Assembly (NCBI GenBank): GCA_014872875.1
Contig: WKFI01000005.1
Span: forward strand, 744,001-808,000
Reading direction: 5' to 3'
From: Paracoccaceae bacterium
Lineage (GTDB): Bacteria > Pseudomonadota > Alphaproteobacteria > Rhodobacterales > Rhodobacteraceae
DNA length: 64,000 nucleotides
In this document: positions 38,016 through 48,444 of the stretch, piece by piece
How the letters are laid out: every line of letters begins with the position of its first letter
Numbering within the stretch: the first letter of the stretch is position 1
Position numbers and translations under genes: made by a program
The notes under the pieces: generated by a model
What the model was told of the DNA's origin: nothing
Databases searched by the model: none
Seen by the model: the letters and a program-made list of their open reading frames with translations, nothing else

Positions 38016-41000
38016 CTATTTGATCAATGGCAGAGCACACAGCGTATTCACCAGCTGCAATTGCTCAACAGTATTACACTTCGCCTCACGCAATCGCGGA
38101 GCTCCAAATACCAATGCGAGTCCCTTGGCGCGTGACACAGCAACATTGATGCGATTCAGCGAAAACAGAAACTCCATCCCGCGTGAGGATTCTTCGGCGG
38201 AAGATGCGGTCATGGAAACCAGGCAGACTGGCGCCTCTTGCCCCTGAAACTTGTCGACGGTGCCGACACGCACGCCGGATGGAAGCGCATCCCGCAAAGC
38301 GTTTACCTGTGCGTTGTATGGGGCGACGACGATGATGTCCGTCTCGCGCATCGGTCGCGTGCTGCCGTCCTTCTCCGTCCAGCTTCCGCCAAGGAGCTCA
38401 GTCACGGTTTTGCCAACAACGGCGACTTCTTCCTGCCCGATCTGTGCATTTCCCTCATGCGGGACCGGCACCCAGAAGGCTCCGGCTTCGGGGAGCGCCG
38501 TGCCTGTCACGCACTGGTAAGACGTATCAGGATGGCTGGTCAGTCGGCCTTCATACACCTGTTCCGAGATAAACTGACAGACCTCCGGGTGCATGCGCCT
38601 GGATGTGGGAAGGAAGATGCCCCGCTCGGGTGGAACCGTCGCATGCTCACCGAGCATCCAATCCAGGCACGACAGGTTCGCAGGCTCGGGATGCGCTCCT
38701 TGAATGACCTGCGGCAACTGGCGTGGGTCGCCCACAAGCACGATGTTTCGCGCGGCACGCCCCATGGCGGCCATGTTGGCAAGTCCGACCTGGCCTGCCT
38801 CGTCCACGAACAGCCAATCAAAGGCCTGAACATTTTCGTCGCGGGAGAAGAACCACGCGGTGCCGCCCACGACATGCCCGCCGTTGGCGGCCTCTGCGTT
38901 GTCGGTCGTACGATGAACATCGCAATCTTCGGGATAACTATCCTCGCTGCCAGAAACCTTGTGCACGAGTTCGAGATTGATCGGCAGGTCTTCGTCTTCC
39001 AACGCTGAAAGACAGCCCATCAGCACATTCCTGATAGCCTCGTGGCTGTTGGATGCGACGCCGACGCGATGGCCCTTGCGCACCAAAGACAGGATCGCGC
39101 GTGCACTCACATAGGTCTTGCCGGTACCAGGTGGCCCCTGAATCGGCAGGACCGTTCCATCCATGTCATTCACCACGGCAATAGTGCCCGCTACAGGTTC
39201 TGCCCCGCCCAATAGATCGCCTCGTGGGCCAGAGCCCAGACGCGGTGCAGCGCGCGACAGCAGGTCGTCCACCGCCGTGTACCCGCGCGCGCCGCACTGA
39301 TCGGCGATCACATCGCGCAAAGCACCGGCAATGACACCCGTCTGGATCGGCCAGTCCGGATGCAGCGTTAGCTGATCCGCCAGAAGGTCGGCCTTGCCTG
39401 GACCTGCTTTGACCGTGATCTGGCGGGCGCGGCGGTCCATGGTCTCGATTCCGACCGTTGTCGGGGGACTGTCGAACACCGGAACCGTCGCCTTCTTACC
39501 GCTCCGCAGTTTCGTTTCCTGTTCGGGATAGGTGTATCGGCGCGCAAAGGATCGCTTGACGGGTTCGACAGGGCCCGCTGCCTCAAGCGCGCCAAGCGCA
39601 TCGAGATCGTCGAGCAGATCATCTTCGTCCTTCGCAGCGCTATCGAATACGGCCCATTGCGCGGGCTTCACCTCACGGCTGTGAAAAACGCCGAGGTTGA
39701 ACAACATATCCTGCCGCGCCTCCGGCAAACCTGATGCTGCCAGCAGGTTGCGCAGAGCTTGCGTATCGGCGTCCTCTTCGACCTCTTTATCACCTGCATC
39801 CGGGGCAAGTGTCGGCCAAGGGCCGACAGGCCGGATGCCAACCAGCCAGTCGCGCAATTCCTCGGTCGAGATACAGTCGACGCGGTTGTAATCCTCTATC
39901 TCGTCCAGAATCTGCTGGTCCTGCGTTTCGCGCCAGCGCTCATAAGCCACGACCGAGCCACCCGCCGTCTTGACCTCGCCGTCGCGCTTGCGATCGTAAA
40001 AGGCCTCCATCGATTTGATGGAATAGTTCGGCTCCGACCCGATCAGCCCGCCGCGGACCACGGCAAACAGATCGACAAAGCGCCGTTCCCGGAGCAGCCG
40101 GTCAAGGAAAGCCTCTCCAATCCCATATTTCGTGGTCAGGCGTTTCAGCGCTGTAATCTCGTATGGCGCGTAGTGGTAGATGTGAGCATTGGGGTACTGC
40201 GTGATCCTCGCGCGAAAGAACGCCAGCAAGTCGGACAATGCCCGCGCCTCGGCATCGTGGTCATGGGCCCAGAACGCTTGGAACTGCCCGTCGAACCAGA
40301 TGCCGTGCAGATATTCGAGGCCACCCTCGTAGTGCGGGTCGCCTTCGATGTCATAGAACAGGTCGCCCGGCTGCGGTTCCGGCAGGAGGTCGAAGCCTTT
40401 TCCAGGCTCGGGTGCCCGCAGTTCGAAATCTGGCTCCCCGGTTTTGCGGGCCTGCTGCAGGCGGGCTTGAGTGACCAAACGGGCCTGGGTGTTTTCGGCC
40501 ATTCCGCGCACTGGGTGATCGAGCGTCGAGAGAGCCTCCAATGTGTGAACACCCGCGGCTTCCAACTTCTTAACCTGACCACGGCTGATATTGGCGACAT
40601 TGAACAAGCTGTCTTCGGTCTGCCAAACGCTTTCGCAATGATCGGCCCAGCGGCAAATACCGCAATCCGCACATGGCACCGGGCGTGTCGGCTGCGGATC
40701 GGCAACGAAAGCTTCCAGCCGTTCGCGCGCCATCCGCGCATAGGCAGAGAAATCCGCCAGGCGCAGCGTCGCGCGCGTGCCGTCGCCCAGTTCGACATGT
40801 ACAAACTCGGGCACCACCCCCTGAATTTCCGCCAGCAGATCGGAATACAGAACCAGCTGCAGCACGTGTTTTGGATCTGCCCGACGTTTCAGCTTGGTAT
40901 CGGCCACCTCATAGCTGAACGGTCCAAGCGCCGATGGGGTCTCGACACGCTCCAAGAAGTCGGACCAGCCGCCCCAGTTCCCCGATAGAAACGCGCCCTG

Positions 41001-41294
41001 AAACACCACATCCGGACCAGCGGCGAGCGCTGCGCGTGTTGCTTCGGCGTTTTCGCCGAGCTTGCCACGCTCGATTTCCATGACTGTGCGTCCGGCCTAT
41101 TTGAGCCGAGCAAGATGCGCCGCCTCATGCGCATCGCCCTGCTTTTGCAAAAGCGCTGCATCCTCGGTGTCGTCGCCCGGCTCCGGGCCCGTTCCGCGCA
41201 TATGTGCCAGATCAAGGGTGGTCGCATGTACGCACCCTGTAAAGCGCATGAGATCCGTGGCGGACAAAAATATGCGACCGTCGAGATCTCTCAT
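38016..41294 (-). CDS. TM0106-family RecB-like nuclease fused to SF1 (UvrD/Upf1-like) helicase; reading frame interrupted by in-frame TAG at 41097-41099
   Basis: RecB-like YEVADTKLKRRADPKHVLQLVLYSDLL; Cys cluster CADCGICRWADHC; Walker A IQGPPGTGKTYVSA; Walker B LFVDEAGQ; NVAVSRAKGLALVFG. The N-terminal piece FLSATDLMRFTGCVHATTLDLAHMRG...GDAHEAAHLARLK lies in the same frame upstream of the TAG. Confidence 0.85.
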
Positions 41295-41399
41295 GGCTAC
41301 TCCATTACCTATGCAAATCAATCTCCAAGGGAATCACCTCGACAGACCGCAAGGTCATCAATACCGTTTGAGGGTGTCAATTTCTGGCATGGAGATCAA

Positions 41400-42383
41400 A
41401 TGTCTTTTGCAAAAGCGCAGGATTTGCTTCGCCTTGCCCAGATGGCGGCTTCTCGCCGAGGTGGCGTCAGCCTTGAGGACATCTGCGCCGAGTTCGATGT
41501 GTCGCATCGCACTGCTCAACGGATGACTGAGGCTCTCGAAGCAACTTTCGTGAACGTTTCGACCGCCGACGATGCCGAAAGACGGCGTTACTGGCGGATG
41601 GACGCACCCTTGCCAGATCGACTGCAGCCCCGACAGGAAACGGCGATCGAAGCGCTGGAAATTGCGACACGTACCGCACGCGAAGAAGGGCGAATACGGC
41701 ATTCACGCGCATTGGAGGATCTCCGCGACGGGTTGCTGGCGCGTTTGAAACCAAGGGATGCGCTTCGGTCGGAGGCCGATGCAGAGGCAGTGCTGGCTGG
41801 ATTAGGCCAGGTCACGCGCCCTGGCCCTACCGTTACGCTGAAGCCTGCTTTGACAGATGCTGTCATCGAAGCGCTGCGCGGTCCCTTCAGGCTGCGCGTT
41901 TGCTATGGCGCTCGGGGAACTGCGCCGCGTGTGATAGAACCGCATGGCATGCTGCTGGGGCACCGCACCTATCTTGTGGCACGCCAACCCTCGCGTGGAG
42001 AAGACATTCTGAACTTCCGCATGGATCGGCTTCATGAGGCGGAGGTACTGAACGAAAGCTTCCAACTGGCCTCGGGTTTCTCCCTGGAGACCTATGCCGC
42101 TCAGGCGTTTGGTGTCTATCAAGACCCCGAACAATTTGGCGAAGTCGTGTGGCGCTTTTCACCGGAAGCTGCAGAGCGTGCCGCCGAATTCCGTTTCCAC
42201 CCGACGCAAGTTGTCGAACCTCAGGACGATGGCAGCCTGATCGTCAGGTTCAAGGCAGCGGGCTGGTTGGAAATGGCATGGCACCTTTATCAATGGGGCG
42301 ACAAGGTGGAGGTGTTGGCGCCTGCGGGCTTGCGCGAATTGATTGCGGGCCACCAGAGGTCGGATTTCGACGCTCTGCCATGA
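41400..42383 (+). CDS. WYL-domain HTH transcriptional regulator
   Basis: N-term LRLAQMAASRRGGVSLEDICAEFDVSHRTAQRMTEAL (HTH), followed by a WYL-type region VCYGARGTAPRVIEPHGMLLGHRTYLVARQ...FRMDRLHEAEVL. Start chosen at MSFAKAQ. Confidence 0.9.
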   Translation: MSFAKAQDLLRLAQMAASRRGGVSLEDICAEFDVSHRTAQRMTEALEATFVNVSTADDAERRRYWRMDAPLPDRLQPRQETAIEALEIATRTAREEGRIRHSRALEDLRDGLLARLKPRDALRSEADAEAVLAGLGQVTRPGPTVTLKPALTDAVIEALRGPFRLRVCYGARGTAPRVIEPHGMLLGHRTYLVARQPSRGEDILNFRMDRLHEAEVLNESFQLASGFSLETYAAQAFGVYQDPEQFGEVVWRFSPEAAERAAEFRFHPTQVVEPQDDGSLIVRFKAAGWLEMAWHLYQWGDKVEVLAPAGLRELIAGHQRSDFDALP

Positions 42384-42405
42384 CGTTCTCGAACAGGAAT
42401 TTACT

Positions 42406-43071
42406 ATGAAAAACCGTCTCGACCATGCAGCCTTGAAAGCAAAACAACGCGCCATTCGCGAAGGCTTCCCCGAAACCATGGGGCTGCGCGCTCATCGCGC
42501 CATCAGTTGGATCGGCCGTGCAGAAGCTTGCGGCGAGGACGATGATGCGCGTTTCATTTTCCTTTGGATCGCATTCAACGCGGCCTACGCCGACGAGCAG
42601 GAGTTTCAGGCGGTCGCCCCAGGAGAACGCGCTGCTTTCGTCGAATACTTCGGTCGGCTGGTCGCCCTTGATAGAGACCAACGCATCTACAAAGCGCTGT
42701 GGCAGCGGTTTTCAGGCCCTGTTCGGATGCTCATGGAAAACCGGTATGTCTTCAATCCATTCTGGCAATACCACAATGGGATTGACGGCTTCGAGGATTG
42801 GGAGGATCGATTTAAGAGCTCGGCACGCTCCTTTGCGGCGTCGTTCCAGGCGGGCGACACCGCACGGGTCCTGAGCTTCGTCTTCGACCGATTGTACGTC
42901 CTGCGAAATCAACTCGTCCACGGAGGATCAACCTGGAACAGCGGTGTGAACCGGGCGCAGGTTCGGGATGGCGCTGAGATCCTTGGGTTTCTGATGCCTG
43001 TTTTCATCGACATCATGATGGACAACCCAAATGAACACTGGGGTAAGCCATTTTATCCCGTCGTCGAATAG
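42406..43071 (+). CDS. HEPN-like domain protein
   Basis: All-helical prediction by eye. Motif VLRNQLVHGGSTW contains R-x4-H typical of HEPN RNases. 22 nt after the WYL gene. Confidence 0.7.
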   Translation: MKNRLDHAALKAKQRAIREGFPETMGLRAHRAISWIGRAEACGEDDDARFIFLWIAFNAAYADEQEFQAVAPGERAAFVEYFGRLVALDRDQRIYKALWQRFSGPVRMLMENRYVFNPFWQYHNGIDGFEDWEDRFKSSARSFAASFQAGDTARVLSFVFDRLYVLRNQLVHGGSTWNSGVNRAQVRDGAEILGFLMPVFIDIMMDNPNEHWGKPFYPVVE

Positions 43072-43099
43072 GTTCGAAACGGCCTTTGCTCATCACGTT

Positions 43100-43573
43100 T
43101 CAATTGGATATGCACGCCCGAGCTTGGTCTCTCATAACAGCATAGGCGAGCCGCAAGCTGGCGAATAGTGCCCGAACTTCGAACTCCTGCATCTTCGCCG
43201 GCTTTCGCGGGCGCCCAAATACTGCACGGGAAATCACGAACACGGCGATAAGACCCAAGACCGCACCGATGACCGGCAGGATGATCGCGCCTGCGACCGC
43301 ACCCACGCCAAAGATCGAGCCGATCCAATACATCTGCGCCGATGTCGCCGCCGCACCGCTCAAAGCACCGATGGCTGTGCCGGTGGACGCTGAGCCAAAT
43401 GCGGAAATAAACATCAGCATGCCGCCGATAGTGGCTGCGCCGGTGATCTTGCCTGTTGCAATCTGTGCCACTCGGCGCGCTCGGCGAGCACGTCGGCTTG
43501 AAACCTGGCTAATCGCGGCAATGATACCGTTTAGATCACGCTCGACATGCCGCAACTGCTTCTTCGTATTCAC
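43100..43573 (-). CDS. Small membrane protein, hypothetical
   Basis: Two hydrophobic Gly/Ala-rich stretches (AATIGGMLMFISAFGSASTGTAIGALSGAAATSA; IFGVGAVAGAIILPVIGAVLGLIAVFVISRAVF) after a basic N-terminus. Confidence 0.6.
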   Translation of the reverse strand: MNTKKQLRHVERDLNGIIAAISQVSSRRARRARRVAQIATGKITGAATIGGMLMFISAFGSASTGTAIGALSGAAATSAQMYWIGSIFGVGAVAGAIILPVIGAVLGLIAVFVISRAVFGRPRKPAKMQEFEVRALFASLRLAYAVMRDQARACISN

Positions 43574-44216
43574 TCAACTCGTCTTTCCTGCCACAGGGCT
43601 TTTCGTTCAGTGTAACGAAAAATGGCGCTCTGCTAAACGCTTACGCGACAACGGTAGTCGTATTCCTGTGACTGGTGCGCTTTCAGTCGCCACTTTTGGC
43701 AACGCAATAGTAGGCAAGATGGATGCTGGGATAGATGGTACCGCGGCTGATATGCCTTCGTAACCTTCTTTCTGTCTGGGGTGCAGTCACATCAGCCATG
43801 CTTCACCCCGTAAATGAATGTCAGGATGGTCTGGATTGGCTTGGTTGCAATGCCGCACCGCCGCATGTCCGGAGTCCGCCCGATCCTGCAAAATCTTGGC
43901 GCTTGCCGCACCGCAGCAACTGGCAAGCTGCGCGAGACATAAGGACCGGCGAACGTTCGATTTCCGTTCCATCTCGCCGAACGCCACCGGAGTCGAAGTG
44001 TTCAGGTGGCGGGTCTGAAAAGGGGTATGAATTCAGACGCCTACGAACTCTGCACCAAAACGAAACAGTCATGAGGTCCAGAGAAAGTTGCGCGGGAGAG
44101 AACCAATTCGACCATGCTGCGCCGTGTCCAGTGCTCAGCCCCTCCCGCATAACCCTCGAAAACAACGGAAAAATCCGGCCGCAGCCGGATCGGGAGAACT
44201 CTTGCATATGGGCAAG

Positions 44217-44306
44217 TGGCGGGGAGACAGGGATTCGAACCCTGGGAACGCTCTCACGTTCAACGGTTTTCAAGACCGCCGCATTCGACCACTCTGCCAC
44301 CTCCCC
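44217..44306 (-). tRNA. tRNA-Ser(UGA) with encoded CCA
   Basis: rc: GGGGAGGTGGCAGAGTGGTCGAATGCGGCGGTCTTGAAAACCGTTGAACGTGAGAGCGTTCCCAGGGTTCGAATCCCTGTCTCCCCGCCA. Acceptor pairs GGGGAGG/TCTCCCC, loop CTTGAAA, long variable arm. Confidence 0.95.
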
Positions 44307-44613
44307 GGCGACGAGATGCATCTAGGCTTTGTGTCGGGCGGTGGCAAGCAAAAAGCGCAACAGTTCCGATTTCTCTGCATCAACGCAAACCTTGCCCCAC
44401 GCTGCAGTACGGCCAGCGAGCCCAGTCCCGCCGCTCCAGCCTTGTCAAACAGGATGGGGATTTCTTGCCGAGCCGCCGTTCCCAGCCTTTTCTTGGCTTC
44501 TGGCGCGCGCTATGATGCGCGCGAAGCGGGACACGCGCCCAGATGAGGCAGAGAGGCCGGAAAACCGGCTCAGCGCGGCACGGACATGCCGCAAAACAGG
44601 CAGGGGACACGTC

Positions 44614-45501
44614 ATGACCAGAACGACTTACAGGCTGCGCTTGTTGTTGATGGGCGCAACAGTTCTGGCGCTGGCCGCCTGCGAAGAGGGCAGCGTACCC
44701 TTTCTGAAACCGTCGGACACCGATGACGGCACGGTTGCGACCCAAACCAGCACAAAACTGATAGAACGCGACGTGGAAGCACCCGAGGTGTTCCAAGTCA
44801 ACGAAGCCGGGTTGTGGGACGGGCGTCCCTCGCTGGGCGGTGTCTGGGTGGCACACCCGGACGCAACCGAGCCCGAACGCGTGATCATCCGCAACAACGC
44901 AAATGGCAAGTTCGTGATCGGCGCATTGTTCAGACGTGAGCGTGAAATTCCCGGCCCAAGGATTCAGGCATCTTCGGACGCAGCAGCTGCGCTGGGAATG
45001 CTGGCAGGTGCCCCTGTCGAATTGAACGTAACGGCGCTGCGCAAAGAAGAAGTTGCGCCGGAACCGGCCCTTGTGGAAGCCGAAGCCGTTGAAGCCCAAC
45101 CAATCCAGATCGACGACGCCGATACAGCGGCTGCGGACAATGAAATATCGGAAACCGCGCTGGATCCCATCGCGGGGGCCGCCGCAGCCATCGAAGCCTC
45201 CAGCCCATCAACGTCTGGGACACCGCCTTCAGCACCTGCCCCGGCTCAGACCGCACCCAGTTCGAAATTGGACAAGCCGTACATTCAAATCGGTATTTTC
45301 AGCGTGGAGGCGAATGCCAGCCGCACTGCAGATCTGATGCGTGGCGAGGGATTGAAGACGACGATTTTGGCGCAAGAAGCCAATGGCAAGAAGTTTTGGC
45401 GCGTCGTCGTCGGCCCGGCCCAGACCAAGTCCGAACGCGCTTCCCTGTTGAAGAAAGTCAAGGCGGCCGGGTTCACCGACGCCTATGCCGTCACCAACTG
45501 A
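44614..45501 (+). CDS. SPOR domain lipoprotein-like protein
   Basis: Lipobox-like LLLMGATVLALAACEEG. C-terminal SPOR: YIQIGIFSVEANASRTADLMRGEGLKTTILAQEANGKKFWRVVVGPAQTKSERASLLKKVKAAGFTDAYAV. Confidence 0.85.
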   Translation: MTRTTYRLRLLLMGATVLALAACEEGSVPFLKPSDTDDGTVATQTSTKLIERDVEAPEVFQVNEAGLWDGRPSLGGVWVAHPDATEPERVIIRNNANGKFVIGALFRREREIPGPRIQASSDAAAALGMLAGAPVELNVTALRKEEVAPEPALVEAEAVEAQPIQIDDADTAAADNEISETALDPIAGAAAAIEASSPSTSGTPPSAPAPAQTAPSSKLDKPYIQIGIFSVEANASRTADLMRGEGLKTTILAQEANGKKFWRVVVGPAQTKSERASLLKKVKAAGFTDAYAVTN

Positions 45502-45520
45502 TCCCGGAGGAGTACATCTG

Positions 45521-46702
45521 ATGAGCTTTGCGCTCCGGTTCCCGATGAAGACCCTGATCGCCGCAGGGGCGATCCTGTGCCTGTCCCCTGTGACGGCATC
45601 CGCTTTCGATACAAAGGCCCGTGCGGCTTATGTTGTCGACCAAACCACCGACACCATTCTTCTGGCCAAAAATGCCGAAGATCCGCTGCCCCCGGCATCA
45701 ATGTCCAAATTGATGACGCTCTATGTCGCGTTCGAAGCGCTGCGGGACGGGCGTTTGACCCTGGACGAACGGCTGCCGGTGTCCAGCCACGCGATGAGCT
45801 ACAAGGGCTCAACCATGTTCCTGAACACGCAGGACCGCGTTCGGGTCGAAGATCTATTGCGAGGGATCATCGTATTGTCGGGCAATGACGCCTGCGTGGT
45901 GATTGCCGAGGCGCTGAGCCCCGACGGAACCGAGGCCGGTTTTGCACGTTACATGACCGAACGCGCGCGCCAGATGGGAATGGATCATTCGACTTTTGCC
46001 AATTCCAATGGATGGCCAGCCGCCGGCCACCGCATGTCGGTGGAGGATCTGGCGATCCTTGCAGAACGGTTGATCGAAGATTTTCCGGAATACTACCCCC
46101 TGTTTGCAGAGACCGAGTTCCTGTTTGATGGCCGCGCGCCGTCCAACACCCGCAACAGAAACCCCCTTTTACGGCTAGGGATCGGGGCAGACGGCCTCAA
46201 GACCGGACACACTCAGGAAGCCGGGTATGGGCTCGTTGGTTCGGCCCGCCAAGGCGACCGTCGGGTGATTTTCGTGATCTCCGGCCTCGACAGCACCAAC
46301 GCCCGCGCCGAGGAAGCGGAGTCGATCGTCAACTGGTCGTTTCGCCAATTTGCCGAAAAGACAATCGCCAAGGCCGGTCAAAAGATCGCGTCAGCAGAGG
46401 TCTGGATGGGGGGACAGCCTGAGGTAGGTCTGGTTCCGGCAGAAGATCTGGCGATCCTGCTGCCTGCATTGGGCAACAAATCAGTGAGCGCCGAAGTGGT
46501 TTACACCGGGCCGGTACAAGCCCCGATCAAGGCAGGTCAGCAATTGGCCGAACTGGTGGTGGTACCAGGCGACTTGCCGGAAATGCGTTTGCCTCTGGTC
46601 GCTGAGACCGATGTGCCCACCGGCGGATTTTTGGTTCGCGTCCGCACTGCGGCCGAGCTGCTGATCACCCAGTTCCTCAATGGCCCCGAGGAGTCACTGT
46701 GA
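45521..46702 (+). CDS. dacC: D-alanyl-D-alanine carboxypeptidase (DacC/DacF-like)
   Basis: SxxK motif PPASMSKLMTLYVAFEAL, SGN LSGNDACVVIAEAL, KTG DGLKTGHTQEAGYGLVGSA. Confidence 0.93.
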   Translation: MSFALRFPMKTLIAAGAILCLSPVTASAFDTKARAAYVVDQTTDTILLAKNAEDPLPPASMSKLMTLYVAFEALRDGRLTLDERLPVSSHAMSYKGSTMFLNTQDRVRVEDLLRGIIVLSGNDACVVIAEALSPDGTEAGFARYMTERARQMGMDHSTFANSNGWPAAGHRMSVEDLAILAERLIEDFPEYYPLFAETEFLFDGRAPSNTRNRNPLLRLGIGADGLKTGHTQEAGYGLVGSARQGDRRVIFVISGLDSTNARAEEAESIVNWSFRQFAEKTIAKAGQKIASAEVWMGGQPEVGLVPAEDLAILLPALGNKSVSAEVVYTGPVQAPIKAGQQLAELVVVPGDLPEMRLPLVAETDVPTGGFLVRVRTAAELLITQFLNGPEESL

Positions 46703-47328
46703 GCACGTCAAACGGCCTTTTTCTGACCTTTGAAGGCATTGACGGCTCCGGGAAATCCACCCAAGCTCGGCTGTTGGCTGACCGCTTGCGAGCCCGGGGA
46801 CACGATGTGGTTCTGACACGCGAACCCGGCGGCTCTCCCGGAGCGGAAGAAATCCGACGTCTGGTGCTGGAAGGCGATCCGGACCGCTGGTCGGCCGAAA
46901 CCGAAATCCTGCTGTTCACCGCTGCCAGGCGTGACCACCTTGAACGCACGATCTTGCCCGCTCTCGCGGCTGGCAAGGTCGTGATCTGCGACAGGTTTGC
47001 CGACAGCACCCGCATGTACCAAGGCCTCTCACGCGGCGATCTGCGCGCCGTAGTTGACCAGTTGCACGCCCTGTTGATCGGGCGGGAACCAGACATGACA
47101 ATCCTGATAGACATGGATCCTGAAACCGGCCTCAGCCGCGCCAAGGGACGGCAAGGTACCGAAGAACGGTTCGAGGATTTCGGCGTCGACCTGCAACACA
47201 AGATGCGCGCAGGTTTCCAGGCCCTGGCGCGGGAATTTGCGAACCGGTTCCAGACTATCGACGGAAACCGCCCTTTGGGGGACGTTGCGCAAGACGTTGA
47301 AGCCCGCGTGCTCAAGGCGCTGGCATGA
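46699..47328 (+). CDS. tmk: Thymidylate kinase
   Basis: FLTFEGIDGSGKSTQARLLADRL; LTREPGGSPGAEEIR; DRFADSTRMYQG. Confidence 0.97.
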   Translation: MSTSNGLFLTFEGIDGSGKSTQARLLADRLRARGHDVVLTREPGGSPGAEEIRRLVLEGDPDRWSAETEILLFTAARRDHLERTILPALAAGKVVICDRFADSTRMYQGLSRGDLRAVVDQLHALLIGREPDMTILIDMDPETGLSRAKGRQGTEERFEDFGVDLQHKMRAGFQALAREFANRFQTIDGNRPLGDVAQDVEARVLKALA

Positions 47329-48443
47329 GCGACGACCTCCCTGCCCCGGATCAGGCACCCGGCGCACCTCACCCGCGCGAAACCGAACATCTTTTTGGTC
47401 AGGAAGAGGCGGAAGCAACTTTTTTGGACGCCTTCAATTCCGGTCGTCTGCATCACGGCTGGATGCTGATTGGCCCTCAGGGGGTGGGCAAAGCAACTCT
47501 TGCCTGGCGCATAGCCAAGTTCCTCCTGGCGACACCGCCGTTAGAAGACGACGGTCTGTTCGGCGCACCGCCGCCACCGGGCAGTTTGGAAATCGGCGCT
47601 GATCACCCGGTCAGCCACCGCATCTTGGCCGGGGCCGAGCCGGGATTGGCGGCAATCACACGGTCAGTGAATGACAACGGAAGGCTGCGCGACCAGATTG
47701 TGGTGGACGATATCCGCAAACTGAACCGGTTCTTTGGTCTCTCGGCCACTGATGGCGGTCGACGCGTGGTCATCGTAGACGCAGCTGACGACATGAATGT
47801 CAGCGCTGCCAACGCGCTTTTGAAGATGCTCGAAGAGCCCCCTGCCCGCACCACGATCCTTCTGATCGCGCATCAGCCTTCGCGTCTGTTACCGACGATC
47901 CGGTCGCGCTGCCGGACCTTGCGACTGTCGCCCCTGTCACCCGACAACATGCAGGCCGCCCTGCAACAGGCCGGTGCCCCGTTGCCCGACAATCCCGACG
48001 CTCTCTCTGCCTTGGCCGCAGGATCTGTGGGCGCAGCGCTTCGGCTGATCAGTCTAGGTGGCCTGCAGATCTATCAGGAGTTGGTTGGCATCCTGGACAG
48101 CATGCCGCGCCTGAACCGATCCCGCGCTTTGGCACTGGCCGAGGCAGCAGCTCAGCGGAATGCGGGTGAAAAATTCCAGTTGTTGATGACGCTTATTGAC
48201 ATCGCCATCGCCCGATTGGCCCGCACTGGCGCGGCCGGACACGCTCCCCTGCCCGAAGCTGCCCAGGGCGAAGCGCAGTGTTTTGCCCGCCTTTCTCCTA
48301 CCCCCCATCATGCACGGGTGTGGGCGGAACTGGGCGTCTCGGTCACGGCACGGATGCGTCACGGGGCGTCGGTGAACCTTGACCCTGCCGCATTAGTCCT
48401 AGATACGGTTTTCAAGATGCAGGAAACCGCGGCCAAGGGCTAA
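47325..48443 (+). CDS. holB: DNA polymerase III delta' subunit
   Basis: LHHGWMLIGPQGVGKATLAWRIAKFLL; SAANALLKMLEEPPARTTILLIAHQPSRLLPTIRSRCRTLRL. Confidence 0.95.
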   Translation: MSDDLPAPDQAPGAPHPRETEHLFGQEEAEATFLDAFNSGRLHHGWMLIGPQGVGKATLAWRIAKFLLATPPLEDDGLFGAPPPPGSLEIGADHPVSHRILAGAEPGLAAITRSVNDNGRLRDQIVVDDIRKLNRFFGLSATDGGRRVVIVDAADDMNVSAANALLKMLEEPPARTTILLIAHQPSRLLPTIRSRCRTLRLSPLSPDNMQAALQQAGAPLPDNPDALSALAAGSVGAALRLISLGGLQIYQELVGILDSMPRLNRSRALALAEAAAQRNAGEKFQLLMTLIDIAIARLARTGAAGHAPLPEAAQGEAQCFARLSPTPHHARVWAELGVSVTARMRHGASVNLDPAALVLDTVFKMQETAAKG

Positions 48444-48444
48444 G

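Noticed and set aside
39759-40988. 409-aa plus-strand ORF
   Set aside because: Antisense to the clearly conserved nuclease-helicase; no domain-like sequence.
43735-44325. 196-aa plus-strand ORF overlapping the tRNA
   Set aside because: Runs into tRNA-Ser(UGA) and has no protein-like signature.
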